A stretch of DNA of 64,000 nucleotides from Hypomyces perniciosus (taxonomy: Eukaryota > Ascomycota > Sordariomycetes > Hypocreales > Hypocreaceae): contig SPDT01000003.1 of assembly GCA_008477525.1 (NCBI GenBank), positions 1,922,001-1,986,000 on the forward strand, in the 5' to 3' direction. A model generated the notes under the pieces. The model saw only the letters and a list, made by a program, of their open reading frames with translations, searched no databases and had not been told where the DNA came from. Position numbers and translations under genes: made by a program. Of this stretch, positions 22,413-33,363 are shown one piece after another; within the stretch, counting starts at the first letter, position 1; each line of letters opens with the position of its first letter.

Positions 22413-23613
22413 TGATGCTTTTCCCTTGTTTCTCCAAGACTCTGGGGATCAATGCTGCGCTGCCTTTTCCCCCGATGCAATGACACCCACCTTGCACACT
22501 CTTAAGTTGCCTCGAACTCGCTCTACCGTGTCAAGTCAACTAGTCTGCGTGCAAATATCAACACTCTATCAGCGCCTTGAGCTTGGACCGTTTTGGCTCC
22601 TCGCTCGCTGGCCTGGTACGAGACTGCCAGTGTATGTGTGCTCTGTCGAGATGCCTTTGGCTTCGAGACGGAGCCGTCCTTGCGAATCTACTCGGTACAC
22701 CCGTACAAACCTGGCGAGTGGTTATCATCAGGACAGCCTGGTACAGTTCGTAGCTTTCGATGAAATACATGAAGCTGACGCCGTACATTACATTATTTCA
22801 AGGTCCATCAAGGTTATGTGTATATGCTAGAAAGTGATGTTTGACCTCAACATCAGCCCTCCGTTTTCCACGTATTCTACTTCTCGCATGGGGAGGTTAA
22901 TACTTGGGCTGCCTTTTATTAATACTCGTACAGATCTTTTCAAGCATTTACCACCAGCCAATACCGTCTTTTCCTACGGAGTACTACTATCAATGTACAG
23001 ATAAGTACCTCGTACATGTCCGGCACATGTTGAAGCAGGTGTAATAATAGGCCTGAATTAGTACTAGTACCATCGGAGGAATGCATTGAGAGATCTGGAT
23101 CGGCATTTTGTACTCCCGGCGCCGACTCAATTGAAGGCTGCGTGTTCTAAATTTACCAACGACCCTCCAGCTAGCATGAATACTCGTATTTAGCAACATA
23201 ATGCCACAAATGTCATAACCAGAGCGATCGTCGTCATCGCTTCATTGCGCACGAACATCTTATCATCGCACACAAAATTCCATTCCACCTGCCACTCGTT
23301 TATCATTATCCCTTTCGGGCTACATATTGCTGGCCATTCCGCTGTGCTGTGCACACCAGGTATTAACCGCAGTGTTGCACAGGCAGCCACGCTCAGGAGA
23401 AAGTTCCGATCCGAATCCAATCTCCCTCCTCCCAGGCCTCTTCTTCCACGAACCGCAACGCGACCACGAGAACGAATGAAAATAGACGGAAACGAAAAAA
23501 GACATTATTATTGTTAATATTAGCAGCTCAGAAGACTCTGAATATCTATTCTCTAGGTCGCGAGAGCCCACCTCGTTAGGGGGAGTGGACCCGCGTTCCA
23601 GAACAAAGCAAAG
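22413..23613. other. Intergenic DNA
   Basis: 3' region of the RING-CH gene and promoter of the GT34 gene. One TACGGAGTA 9-mer lies at 22975. I see no supported gene. Confidence 0.5.
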
Positions 23614-24692
23614 ATGCACTTCGCATATCCTGCTCGCAAAAGCTCCAACCCGCCGCCCTTCCGACCACGATCTACGAGGCTGCCATTGCTGCGGAGGAGT
23701 CGACTGAAGACGGTCGCCATCGTATTCTTCATATTTCTAGCAGGACTCTGGCTGCTGTCCTCGCCAAGTTACCCCGGCCCGGAGCGCGAACGTGTCCCCT
23801 CGGGACAACCGCCTGTCGTCATTGTGACAGCCATCGACCCGACGCAATACAACAATGCCTACCTCAAGACTATCAAGGAGAATCGAGAGCAATATGCCGC
23901 AAAACATGGTAAGCAGGATCCCCTGGGTGACGCCCCAATTCAATGGCTTGGCTTCGAGGCGGGCTAACAAACAAATTCCAAAAAGGCTACGAGGCATTTG
24001 TTGTCAAGGCGTTCGACTACGATACCCGCGGCGCACCCCAATCATGGGCCAAATTGATGGCTATACGACACGCGCTGAGCAAATTCCCCGAATGCAAATA
24101 CGTTTGGTACCTCGACCAGGACGCCTACATCATGGACCCAAGCAAGACACTTGAGGATCAACTCATGAAGCCGAAGCGGCTGGAAAGCTTGATGATGAAG
24201 GACTACCCCGTCGTGCCGCCAGACAGCATCATCAAGACATTTACCCACTTGAAAGGGGAGGAGGTCGACTTCGTCATCAGTCAGGACAAGACGGGTTTAT
24301 TAGCTGGCAGTGTAGTAGTGAGGAACGGAGACTGGGCCAAGTTTTTTATTGAGACGTGGCTGGATCCTATTTATCGAAGCTATAATTTCCAAAAGGCAGA
24401 GAAACATGCCTTGGTGAGTCTTGCTCTCTGAGGAAACTAAAAATGAAGGGGGGAGAATGCTAACCGCCAACAGGAACATATTGTGCAATGGCACCCGACG
24501 ATCCTCTCGAAGCTGGCACTCGTGCCACAACGAACACTCGCTGGATACTCGCGCACCGACCTCGGCGATGCATATCAAGACGGAGACTTTGTAGTCATGT
24601 TTGCCGGCTGCACCAAATCGGGCGCCCAGAGCTGCGAGACAGAAGCGACGCACTTTTGGGAGAAGTGGAGGACAACTTTGAGCAATGCATAA
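23614..24692 (+). CDS. GT34 alpha-1,6-mannosyltransferase subunit (Mnn10/Mnn11-like)
   Basis: Golgi type II membrane glycosyltransferase that extends N-glycan mannan backbones, 313 residues. Exons: 23614-23908, 23986-24413, 24474-24692. A short basic cytoplasmic tail is followed by one membrane anchor at about 31-50 (KTVAIVFFIFLAGLWLL). The GT34 fold follows: PPVVIVTAID, the metal-binding DxD in YLDQDAYIMD (about 142-144), and the C-terminal HPTILSKLALVPQR, DGDFVVMFAGC and WEKW segments. Family membership is clear; whether it is the Mnn10 or Mnn11 orthologue cannot be settled here. GT34 plant and fungal galactosyltransferases are the alternative. Confidence 0.88.
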
Positions 24693-26147
24693 ATGAGAAA
24701 AGAAAGCGGGGGGAAGATGGTAAGCAGACATGGACAAACAAAGGCAAGGAAATGGTGGACCTGCGTAATACCGGCGTTCGTTCGGAGCATCGACTGGAGT
24801 CTATATCCACGGCGTTATATGGGTTGATATGTGTGTTGTGGGAGTGAAATGCAAATGATAGAGCGGGAGGCCCCGTCAGTTTAAACAGGTTGGAGTATGA
24901 AGAAAAGAGACGATGGCCGTTTAGGGAGTAAAGCCTTTGATCTATATAATTTACTATTCAGTTCCGGGGTGGTTTCACTCGGTGAGGTTGTCAATCAAGA
25001 CTGTGTAGAACAGGTGATGAGGAATCAATGGATTGGATTGGATCTGATCTTGATTCTGCGTATGGAATCCACCCAATATTGACCTGCTGACGTATGTAAT
25101 ACGACTCTGTGCTACTCGAGTGAGACCAGTGCGTGATATGCTGGCGGGATACGTGCGATATTTCCCTTTACGGATGCCCGTCGGCATGGATCCACACATG
25201 GTCTATCCATCCGTCTGATCCATGTACGAAGTACATAGGTAATGAGCTTATTATCAACGTAATAGGAGGAAAAATCAGATCATTAGTGTCTCGTGTGCTA
25301 TAGGCAGAAGTCGAATGAGTGATGCCGTCCTCGGACTCCGCGGGTTTAGTCTACGATTCAACTCATTGATTGATCCATTGTGTTCTGGAGTCGATGTACG
25401 AAGTAACATGTGCGAGTAACAGCGTGGGCATGGGGCTGAGACATGGTTCATGCATTGTTTGCTCGGCGCTCAGCCGTGAAGCAGATATGAAGCCATCGGC
25501 TTAATTGCCACTTATACGAAGTACTCCGTACGTTGTTCACGAATTCTCTACAAAGTACGAGGAAGTAGTACGAGATATTAGCAGCAAACTGCCACCTTGT
25601 CATATTATGGCATCCCTCTTAATAACTCACAACATAGATACTCCGTAGAAAACTTCATAGTCTGATTCGTTCCCTTCACGGAGTCCGCGGGATCGCCAAG
25701 TCGGCCATTCCAAGCTTAGCGGCTCCGTGAACCATCTCCGGACACAGACGATCCACATGCGAATGCTCAAGAAGAGATGATGCCCCGCGTGCTTATTCGT
25801 TGGTCTCCTGAGCTTCCCTTTGGGTGATGCTACGAGTAGTGTGCTATAGCCGAGGTGGGTTAGATAGGTCCGCACCACTAGTACTTACTAGTCCTCCGTA
25901 TTTTCTACCCGGATATATATACTCGTAGTACGGAGTAGTACTTCGTAGTATTATAGGTACTATATATTATGACGACGTAGATGTGTAAGTCGCCGCCCCC
26001 CAGCAAAGATCGAGCTTTTGTTGGCGACTTGTCACCCTCAATAAATACCCACTTGTGATGGCTTCCAATTGCCTATCCAAGTGATCATTTCTTTTTTTTT
26101 CTTTGCTCCGTTTTACTTACTATATACTATATAATCTCGTCTTCACC
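24693..26147. other. Intergenic DNA upstream of S1P lyase
   Basis: No supported gene. It contains six TAC(T/G)-type 9-mers, including the fused TACGAAGTACTCCGTA at 25515-25530, and a pyrimidine/T-rich leader just before the next start codon. Confidence 0.55.
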
Positions 26148-28000
26148 ATGCCGGGAAGCTCGCGCATTCCCCAGAGCCTCCGCGGCAGCCTGGAGTCTGT
26201 CAAGCGCCGCAAACAGGCGCTCTCGATCAACATGATCAACGTCGATCTGTGAGTTACCGATAGATAGAGAGATGGAGAGACACACAGCGGCAGTTCAAGT
26301 CAATTGGGTCCCTAACAATCACCATTCGCAGCCTCAAAAACATCATCTTCTTCTACTTCGTCATACGATGGACCCGTCGCCTCTGGTGGAAGCTCAGAGG
26401 CCGCGGCATCATCGGCGCCATCCTCGAGCTCTACCGCGATATCGAACGGACCCTCTACGGCTACTTCCTGCGCGCGCCGGGCGTCCGCGGCCAGGTCCAG
26501 AAGAAGGTCAACGAATCCATCACGAAACTCTCCAACAAGCTCGTTCCGCAGGGCCAGACGAGGTACCTGACGCTCCCCAAGGAAGGGCTGACTGACGATG
26601 CCGTGCGTGCCGAGCTCGAGGCCCTGGCCAACATGGACCATACGCGCTGGGAGGACGGATATGTCTCGGGTGCGGTGTATCATGGCGGCGACGAGCTGCT
26701 GAAGCTGCAGACGGATGCCTTTGGCAAGTTCACTGTTGCGAACCCCATTCATCCCGATGTGTTCCCTGGCGTGCGCAAGATGGAGGCCGAGGTGGTGAGC
26801 ATGGTGCTCAACATGTTCCATGCGCCCTCCGGAGCAGCCGGCGTGACGACCTCGGGCGGCACAGAGAGTATCCTGATGGCATGTCTGGCTGCTCGCCAAA
26901 AGGCCTATACGGAGCGTGGCGTGACAGAGCCCGAGATGTAAGTCTACAAGTCCAGATAACACATGATGCTATATCTATATACAACCAGCAACTAACAACG
27001 CCCAAGGATCCTCCCCTCGACAGCACACACAGCCTTCGTCAAGGCCGGCGAATACTTTAAGATCAAAATCCACTACGTCGACTGTCCCGCTCCCTCCTAC
27101 CAAGTCGACGTCCGTCGCGTTGCCCGTCTCATCAACTCCAACACTGTCCTGCTCGTCGGCTCCGCGCCCAACTTCCCTCACGGCATCATTGACGACATCT
27201 CCGCCCTAAGCCGCCTCGCCCTGCGCAAGAAGCTCTGCCTACACGTCGACTGCTGCCTCGGCTCCTTTGTCGTCGCCTGTCTCGACAAAGCCGGCTTCGA
27301 GTCGGAGCCGTTCGATTTCCGCCTCAAGGGCGTGACGAGCATTAGCTGCGATACACACAAGTATGGCTTTGCGCCAAAGGGTAGCTCTACGGTTCTGTAT
27401 CGTACTGCCGAGTTGAGGTCGTATCAGTACTTTGTCTCGCCGGATTGGAGCGGTGGTGTATATGCCTCGCCTGGCATGGCCGGGTCACGGCCCGGCGCGT
27501 TGATAGCGGGCTGCTGGGCGAGTATGATGCGTCTTGGAGAGTCGGGCTACGTGGACGCATGTGTGCAGATTGTCGGCGCGGCCAAGAAGATTACCGAGGC
27601 TATACAGAATGCGCCAGCCCTAGTCGGCGAGTTAGAAATCATCGGCAAACCTTTGGTGTCCGTCGTGGCCTTCTCGGCTAACACGCTCAATATCTACGAC
27701 ATTGCAGATGGCATGTCGACCAAGGGCTGGCACCTGAATGCCTTGCAGAACCCTCCCGCGATCCACGTCGCGGTGACGATGCCCATCGTCAAGGTCTGGG
27801 AGAGGCTGGTCACCGACCTCGAAGCCGTGGTGGAAGAGGAGCGCGAGAAGGAGAGGGTACGACAGGTAGAAGGCAAAGGAGCCAGGGGCAAAGCCATGGG
27901 CGACTCAGCAGCGCTGTATGGCGTGGCAGGATCGTTGCCTAACAAGAGCGTCGTGGTTGACCTTGCCAGGGGGTTCTTAGATATATTGTACAAGGCATAA
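26148..28000 (+). CDS. dpl1: Sphingosine-1-phosphate lyase
   Basis: PLP-dependent enzyme of the endoplasmic reticulum that cleaves phosphorylated sphingoid bases to a long-chain aldehyde and phosphoethanolamine, 566 residues. Exons: 26148-26248, 26332-26937, 27007-28000. An N-terminal membrane anchor lies near 35-52 (LKNIIFFYFVIRW). The decarboxylase-like core shows ANPIHPDVFPGVRKMEAEV, TSGGTESILMA, HVDCCLGSF and the PLP lysine in CDTHKYGFAPKG (about residue 353). The start is the ATG in CACCATGCC. Size and motifs match the fungal family throughout. Confidence 0.95.
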
Positions 28001-28510
28001 TGAGGTAGGGCACTGGAAGAAGAGATGGAAGGAATGGGATAAAGGCACATCACAAGGTTGTTTCATTTGTTTTTTTTTATCTGAACAGCGAGGCTAACGC
28101 TACAAACAAATCATGAAGGAATTTAAAGAAGAGAACAGAAAAGATATAAAAACAAGATAAAAACTCGTCAGATATCTCCGCGGACATCCATCATTGGGAC
28201 TTGCACGACGTATGCATCTCTCTGTCCGACACTTTCCCCCCTTCTTTCTTTCTATCCAGAGGCCTGATTGCCCCTTCTCGAATAAGGCGGGAACTGTGTC
28301 AGTGCCTTAAATTGTGCCTGCCTAATCTTGTGTAAGCCTTTGATGGTGGTGTTGGTGAATTAGCAGACGGGTAACTGGTGACTGGAGCGGATGCATGCTG
28401 GGTAGTTATGACAAGAAAGGGGCAGAGGTTCCAGTCGGTGGCAACATCATCTCTACTAAGATTTTGTACTTTTTCTGATATCTCGAGTAATGAACGAGAA
28501 ATAGGCAGAA
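28001..28510. other. Intergenic DNA
   Basis: 3' end of S1P lyase and 5' flank of the NLR-like gene. I see nothing else in it. Confidence 0.5.
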
Positions 28511-29949
28511 ATGAGCTCCACAGAAGCGAGGCGCTTTCTCGTGATAATCGAGAGTGTCCACAGGGTGCGGAAGTTGCTTGTCGGTGCTCCAGGCCAATTC
28601 GAGGCCATCTCTGATGAGTGCGTTTGCGGAGTACCTAGGGACATATTTTATGACTGCTAATGACCTTATTTAACAGGGTCAGACAACTTTCTATCGTGCT
28701 CCAGGATGCCAAGGTCCTCTACGAATCCGAAATCAGTAATGAACAGAAGAAAGACCTCCAGGAGCTTTCAGTGGATTGTGACCAAGTTCTCGATGACCTG
28801 GAGGGAACACTTGGATATTACAGCGGACTAGATCCAAGCGGCGGAGCTCTCGGTAATCAAGTTAAGAGAGCATGGAAAGATCTCAGGTGGGAACCTGAAG
28901 ACATTCGTGAGCTCCGAGCTAGCCTCACGTCGAGAATTGCACAGTTCAATGCGTTGGTCAGGCGAATACATTAGTAGGTACCTCATCATGCCGCCCATTC
29001 ATAGAAACACATCATACTAAACAAGAGCAGCGGACCAAAGGAGTGTGCATATGACCGTGTATACGACGACACGATGAAGAAGATAGAAGACCAGTTACCA
29101 GAAAAGGCAGAGCTTGCCAAGCGGGCCTTATCATGGATCTTCTTCGCAAAGGAGCCGTTGACTTCAGTGGAACTCCAGCTCGCGCTTGCAATAGAGATCG
29201 GCAAACCTGAACTGAACAAAGAGAACCTCCCACAGATTGAAGATATTGTGTCAGCGTGTGCTGGTTTGGTCACGGTCGATGGAGAGAGCGGCATCGTTGG
29301 ATTAGTCCACTACACAACACAGGACTACTTCAAGCGGTCGCGAACCCGTTGGTTCCCAAACGCAGAAGCCAATATCGCGGCTGCCTGCGTGACATACCTC
29401 TCATCCAGCACCTTCAGCAGCGGAGGTTGCCACGGAGCTGAGGAATTTGCGGAGCGGTTGCGATCAAATCAACTCTACAAATATGCGGCATGCAATTGGG
29501 GACATCATGCCCGAGAAGCCGACGCCCCAATCCAGACTGTCAATAACTTCTTCGGAAACAAGGCCCAAATTGAGGCGGCATACGATGCGCTGGTAAACAC
29601 GGGATATCGAGCGTGGGAGGATAGAAACCATTGGGGACGATTTCCGAAGCAGGTGACAGGAATGCAATTAGCGGCATGTTTTGGAATCGAGAACTTACTA
29701 TACCAGCTATTAGGAAGCGATGACCTCGATGTGACAAATAGTTGGGGTCGGTCGCCGCTTCACTTAGCAGCCCGGAACGGCCATGAGGCTGTTGTTAAGC
29801 TGCTCCTCGAAAAAGGGGCTAGCTTTAACTTGGGGGATGATTGGAAAAAGACGCCACTTCACATAGCAGCCCGGAACGGCCATGAGGCTGTTGTTAAGCT
29901 TCTACTCGAAAAGGGCGCTGACTTAGATTTAAAAGGACGGACGCAATAG
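28511..29949 (+). CDS. NLR-like ankyrin protein lacking the NACHT domain (decayed)
   Basis: Proposed exons: 28511-28617, 28677-28973, 29031-29949, 440 residues. The N-terminal region has VRKLLVGAPGQFEAISDEV and VLDDLEGTLGYY, typical of the helical N-terminal domain of fungal STAND/NLR proteins. It is followed directly by the winged-helix segment after NACHT (KKIEDQLPEKAELAKRALSW, LPQIEDIVSACAGLVTVD, LVHYTTQDYF) and ankyrin repeats (TPLHIAARNGHEAVVKLLLE). The expected NACHT module of several hundred residues, including its P-loop, is absent. Three in-frame stops after residue 134 (28972, 28975 and about 29005) can be removed by a 57-nt GT-AG intron, so a shortened product is possible. The frame ends at 29949 because of one extra A in a run at 29931-29934. 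Expression is unknown; this may be a pseudogene. Confidence 0.6.
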
Positions 29950-30335
29950 GACGCCGCTTCATACAGCAGCTGGGAGCGGCCACGAAGCTATTGTTAAGCT
30001 TCTACTCGAAAAGGGTGCTGACTTTAATTTGAGGAATATCTGCAATGAGACGCTGCTTCATAAAGCAGCTCAAAAGGGTCATGAAGCTATTATTAAGCTT
30101 CTACTCGAAAAGGGTGCTGACTTAGATTCGAGGGACGAGTGCAATAAGACGCCGCTTTATAGAGCAGTTGAATGTGGCTATGAAGCTATTGTTAAGCTTC
30201 TACTCGAAAAGGGTGCTGACTTTAATTTGAGGGATATCTGCAACAAGACGCCACTTCATAGAGCAGCCGAATGTGGCCATGAAGCTATTGTCAAGCTTCT
30301 ACTCGAAAAGGGTGCTGACTTTGATTTGAGGGACG
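29950..30335 (+). pseudogene. Out-of-frame ankyrin tail of the NLR-like gene
   Basis: Four to five further ankyrin units (TPLHTAAGSGHEAIVKLLLE-like, then LLHKAAQKGHEAI, TPLYRAVECGYEAI, TPLHRAAECGHEAI) continue directly after the stop, in the other frame. They are 33-residue units with near-identical DNA, which points to recent tandem amplification. The array breaks off at GGGACG (30330-30335), after which the sequence is unrelated, ending with a stop at about 30391. Confidence 0.75.
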
Positions 30336-30461
30336 CTGAGGAAAATGCGAAGTTGGCTCGGTGCTCTGGCCAATCGCGCGACCGTGAGTGAGCAGGGTGA
30401 GCCAGGCATCTCTGCAGTGAAGTGAGGGTCGGGCGGAAGAATAGATTCCATATATATTCTA

Positions 30462-30730
30462 CACCCTACAAGGATTATAAAGAGCCACGAAATATATACC
30501 TGCTGGAATATGTAGACTCCAGCAGGTCATTGCTTATAGGCCCAAAGCGATAAGGAAAACTGCCAATTGGTGCCTCGCCATTGAGGTACTATATGGTTAT
30601 GGTAATCTTGTGTTGATCATGTTACTGTACTTTGCCACATATATAGACTCTTCAGTAGCAGGATTGTTCAGTTATATACCTATAATAGCAGGACAAGTAT
30701 TTCATGGCTCTTTATAATCCTTGTGGGGTG
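30462..30730. mobile_element. 269-bp MITE with TA target duplication
   Basis: 34-bp terminal inverted repeats beginning CACCCTACAAGGATTATAAA (left) and, on the complement, CACCCCACAAGGATTATAAA (right), with three mismatches overall. TA flanks both ends (30460-30461, 30731-30732). There is no coding capacity. It resembles a non-autonomous Tc1/mariner-type element and differs in sequence from the element at 5279-5579. Confidence 0.75.
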
Positions 30731-30826
30731 TACAAGATCGGATGCCTCAAAGATAGGTGAGTTTCTTCTCAGGAACATGACCTTTACCTTTTTACGACTG
30801 CTGATGAAGGTATAGATAGCGCTGTG

Positions 30827-31039
30827 TCTGGATCAGACGCCTGGTGCTACCTTCGAGTCAATAATGGCCTGACAAAGACCTGGGATGACTGCGACGGTTT
30901 CTGGCCCACGTACGCTTACTGCGTCAAGGGGCCCGAAGCCACCGTCACGTCGAGCACCGCGAAGCCTACAACTTCCCGAGCTGACGAGTACTTGCCACTT
31001 TGTAGATGCCTGGAATCCAGTTCTAGAGAATGCCTGTAA
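30827..31039 (+). pseudogene. Possible LysM-domain fragment
   Basis: A short frame reads SDAWCYLRVNNGLTKTWDDC then DGFWPTYAYCVKG and a Thr/Ser-rich linker. The spacing of DC and a final YCV resembles the end of fungal LysM (chitin-binding) domains. No ATG or signal peptide is present in frame, so at best this is a remnant. Identification is tentative. Confidence 0.25.
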
Positions 31040-31417
31040 GAACCAAGTCAACATCCATTTCCCGGAAGTCGGAGTAGCCTGTTAACATTTGACCTGCTGC
31101 AGCTTCTGGCTTGGCGGACGGAGTACTGTATTCGTAGGATAGTAGGCGTCTATGTGTGTTCGGTCTCTGCACAAAGGCATACATGTGAAGTACCTTCTGT
31201 ATAGGCTCGTTACAGACTCCGGGTCAATTTGTAATACATGGATATTGTCTCTCATTCTACCAACTAATGCATGGATGGCCCTTTCTCTCTCCTCTGTCTA
31301 TCATGAGCAACTAAACACCACTGTCGGCCATCTTAGCCAAAACATTGCCCGAACAAAGTTTGAGGAAATCATCTCTACCGTATAGGAATACTCCTGATCG
31401 ATGTAAAGTATATTATC

Positions 31418-32938
31418 TTACACAGCATCCTCGTCATCTAAAAGCTCCACCTCGAGTTCCGCCTCCATGTGCTTCCTTCCCGCCTTCCGCCAGCATTCCA
31501 ACACTTCATCCTGGGGGATAAATCCCGTGTTGCTCGTCCACCGTGCTTTCGGCGTTGGTCCGCCCGTGTAATACCAGAATTTATGCCAATTGTCGCCCAT
31601 TTGCAGGTTTGCCACGAGCGTCATGTGCTTCAGTGCTGGCATCTGCAGAGCCGCGCGGGCTGCGGAGAGGTAAAACTGCTGCATAGCCGGGGTTGGAATT
31701 TTTAGCCTACACGCCGACTCATGGCCTGAGCTTCTTGAGCTTCTTGAGCTTCTTGAGCTTCTTGAGCTGTTGCTCGTGTCGTCATCAGATAACGGGGCTT
31801 CACTCTCCGAGGATTCATCTGCATTTGGGTCGGGAAGGAATAGCAATTCCCCTAAATAATTGACTGGTGGATAGTATAAGGTGAAGTCGACTAATCGGTC
31901 CCATCGCGGTTCTGCCATGTCCACAGCCAGAGCTTGAGGATAGAATATTTCATCACTGACTACGATGTCATAGATGCTAATGGTCTTTAGGCGCTGAGAC
32001 AGGATGTGGATAGTCTTTGAAAGCTTATCTTTTCCCTCTCCTGAAGGCGCAGAGGTTGGGGAATATTGAGACCGACCTATGTGCCCAGTGGAGCTATCGC
32101 CGATAAAGAGTCCATCCATAGGATGGTTGATTTGAGACAGAGCATCGGCAAGATCTATTTTCTATAGGTCAGTGGTTGCTTGTGACTATACCCAAGGAAA
32201 AGGGAAAAGGGCCATGAACTTACCATTCCTCATCCTTGAGAATCGCTTTGACTTCCACCAATCTATAGACACTCGTTTCGCTGCCGGTAGTTTTGCCAGT
32301 AAAGCACAAATAGCCAGTAAAGAGATGTGTCTGTCTATGTGTCGTTCGCTATCGACCTTCACTATAGCCATAACAGGGGGCAACTGCGCAATGCGCTCGG
32401 GATCCGTCAACTCTATCACCGATTTTGTATATCTGCGCTTCCGTGCCCTTTCTCTTATCCTGCGCCATGGGGATTCCGGCCTATACTCGCCGTGCCCCGT
32501 GTCACCCGGTGCAAACGCCTGAAAAAAGAGCTCCACGCCTTTTGGGTGCAACTCCGCCGCATTCCACTGACTCAGGGACTGCAGAAACGCTTCGAACGTG
32601 GCTTGGAGCGCGCGGTTGTTCCGTAGCTTCTCCTCATCACTCTCGCGGCGTCCCAGGGGCCCAGACTTGGGCAGCACAATGTCGAGCCTGATATTGCGCA
32701 CATAACCACGGCGCCGTGGGGTTACGATGGAGTTGACCTGTGAGAGTCGATCCAAATTAAGACGCAGTGCGGCGAAAGTCTTGCGCTCGATCTCATCTTG
32801 CCAGATGCGGCTGACCGTGGCGTATTGGCCGGCACCCGGGAGAGACCACCATATGCTAAAGGGATTTTGCGTGAGCCAGTCATGGACGAAGTATATGATA
32901 CGCCGAACGATTTCGGGCGTCAGAAAGACTGGCGCCAT
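31418..32938 (-). CDS. F-box-like protein (tentatively DUF6546-type)
   Basis: 483 residues in two exons: 32938-32224 and 32154-31418 (69-nt intron). The start at 32938 is the first in-frame ATG. The N terminus FLTPEIVRRIIYFVHDWL and the later SRIWQDEIERKTFAAL resemble the F-box and following helix of fungal F-box proteins; the body (LPPVMAIVKVDSERHIDRHI, LKTISIYDIVV, MKHMTLVANLQMGDN-like) has leucine-rich spacing. A Ser-Ser-Arg tract comes from a 9-bp tandem repeat. The gene is complete and sits on the opposite strand inside the segment that splits the ankyrin gene. F-box proteins recruit substrates to SCF ubiquitin ligases; the substrate is unknown. Confidence 0.65.
31728..31769. repeat. 9-bp coding minisatellite
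   Basis: GAGCTTCTT repeated about 4.7 times without change. In the F-box-like gene it encodes a Ser-Ser-Arg repeat, so changes in copy number keep the frame. Confidence 0.9.
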
Positions 32939-33135
32939 AATGATTGGTTCGCGACGAGGCAACAACTACTTGAGCTCAATTAAAATGATCAGCGTGAAGT
33001 GATATTTGTTAGCCTGTGGTTTATTTATGAGCAGGGCCATCGGCCAAATTGGGTCCGTGACAATATTACGGAGTAGTCCTGTTAGCCACGGACCACTTGA
33101 CGGGAGCCCAACTCACAATTTCCCTTCAGTTCGCT

Positions 33136-33363
33136 GGGACGACTGCAATGGGACGCCGCTTCATAGAGCAGCTGCGAACGGCCATGAAGCTATTGTCAAG
33201 TTGCTACTTGAAAAAAGGTGCTAGCCTTTACGTGATGGAGAACAATCACTTTACGCCTCTTGACATAGCGGCCAAGTGCGGCTACAAAGCGATTGTTGCC
33301 CTGATTTCCGAGAAGATTGAGTCCGAGACGATTGACTACGTGATGAAGGAAGTTCCCATGTGA
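33136..33363 (+). pseudogene. Distal ankyrin-repeat remnant
   Basis: GGGACGACTGCAATGGGACG begins an ankyrin unit (TPLHRAAANGHEAIVKLLLE) that matches the array at 29.7-30.3 kb. One extra A in the run near 33211-33216 shifts the frame, after which the match continues (KGASLYVME, then FTPLDIAAKCGYKAIVALI) to a stop at 33361-33363. It looks like the C-terminal end of the same ankyrin gene, separated from it by 2.8 kb. Confidence 0.7.

Larger units (their letters stand above)
30336..33135. other. 2.8-kb segment that interrupts the ankyrin array
   Basis: The ankyrin reading stops at GGGACG (30330-30335) and resumes after a second GGGACG (33136-33141), in phase. The sequence between is unrelated to ankyrin and carries a MITE, a LysM-like fragment and an F-box-like gene. 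The outer ends show an imperfect inverted match (CTGAGGAAAATGCGAAGTTGG left; CTGAAGGGAAATTGTGAGTTGGG on the complement at right, offset by six bases). This suggests an insertion with a 6-bp target duplication. A rearrangement between repeat units is the alternative. Confidence 0.5.

Noticed and set aside
26312..26962. Minus-strand frame of about 216 residues
   Set aside because: Antisense shadow of the GC-rich S1P lyase exon.
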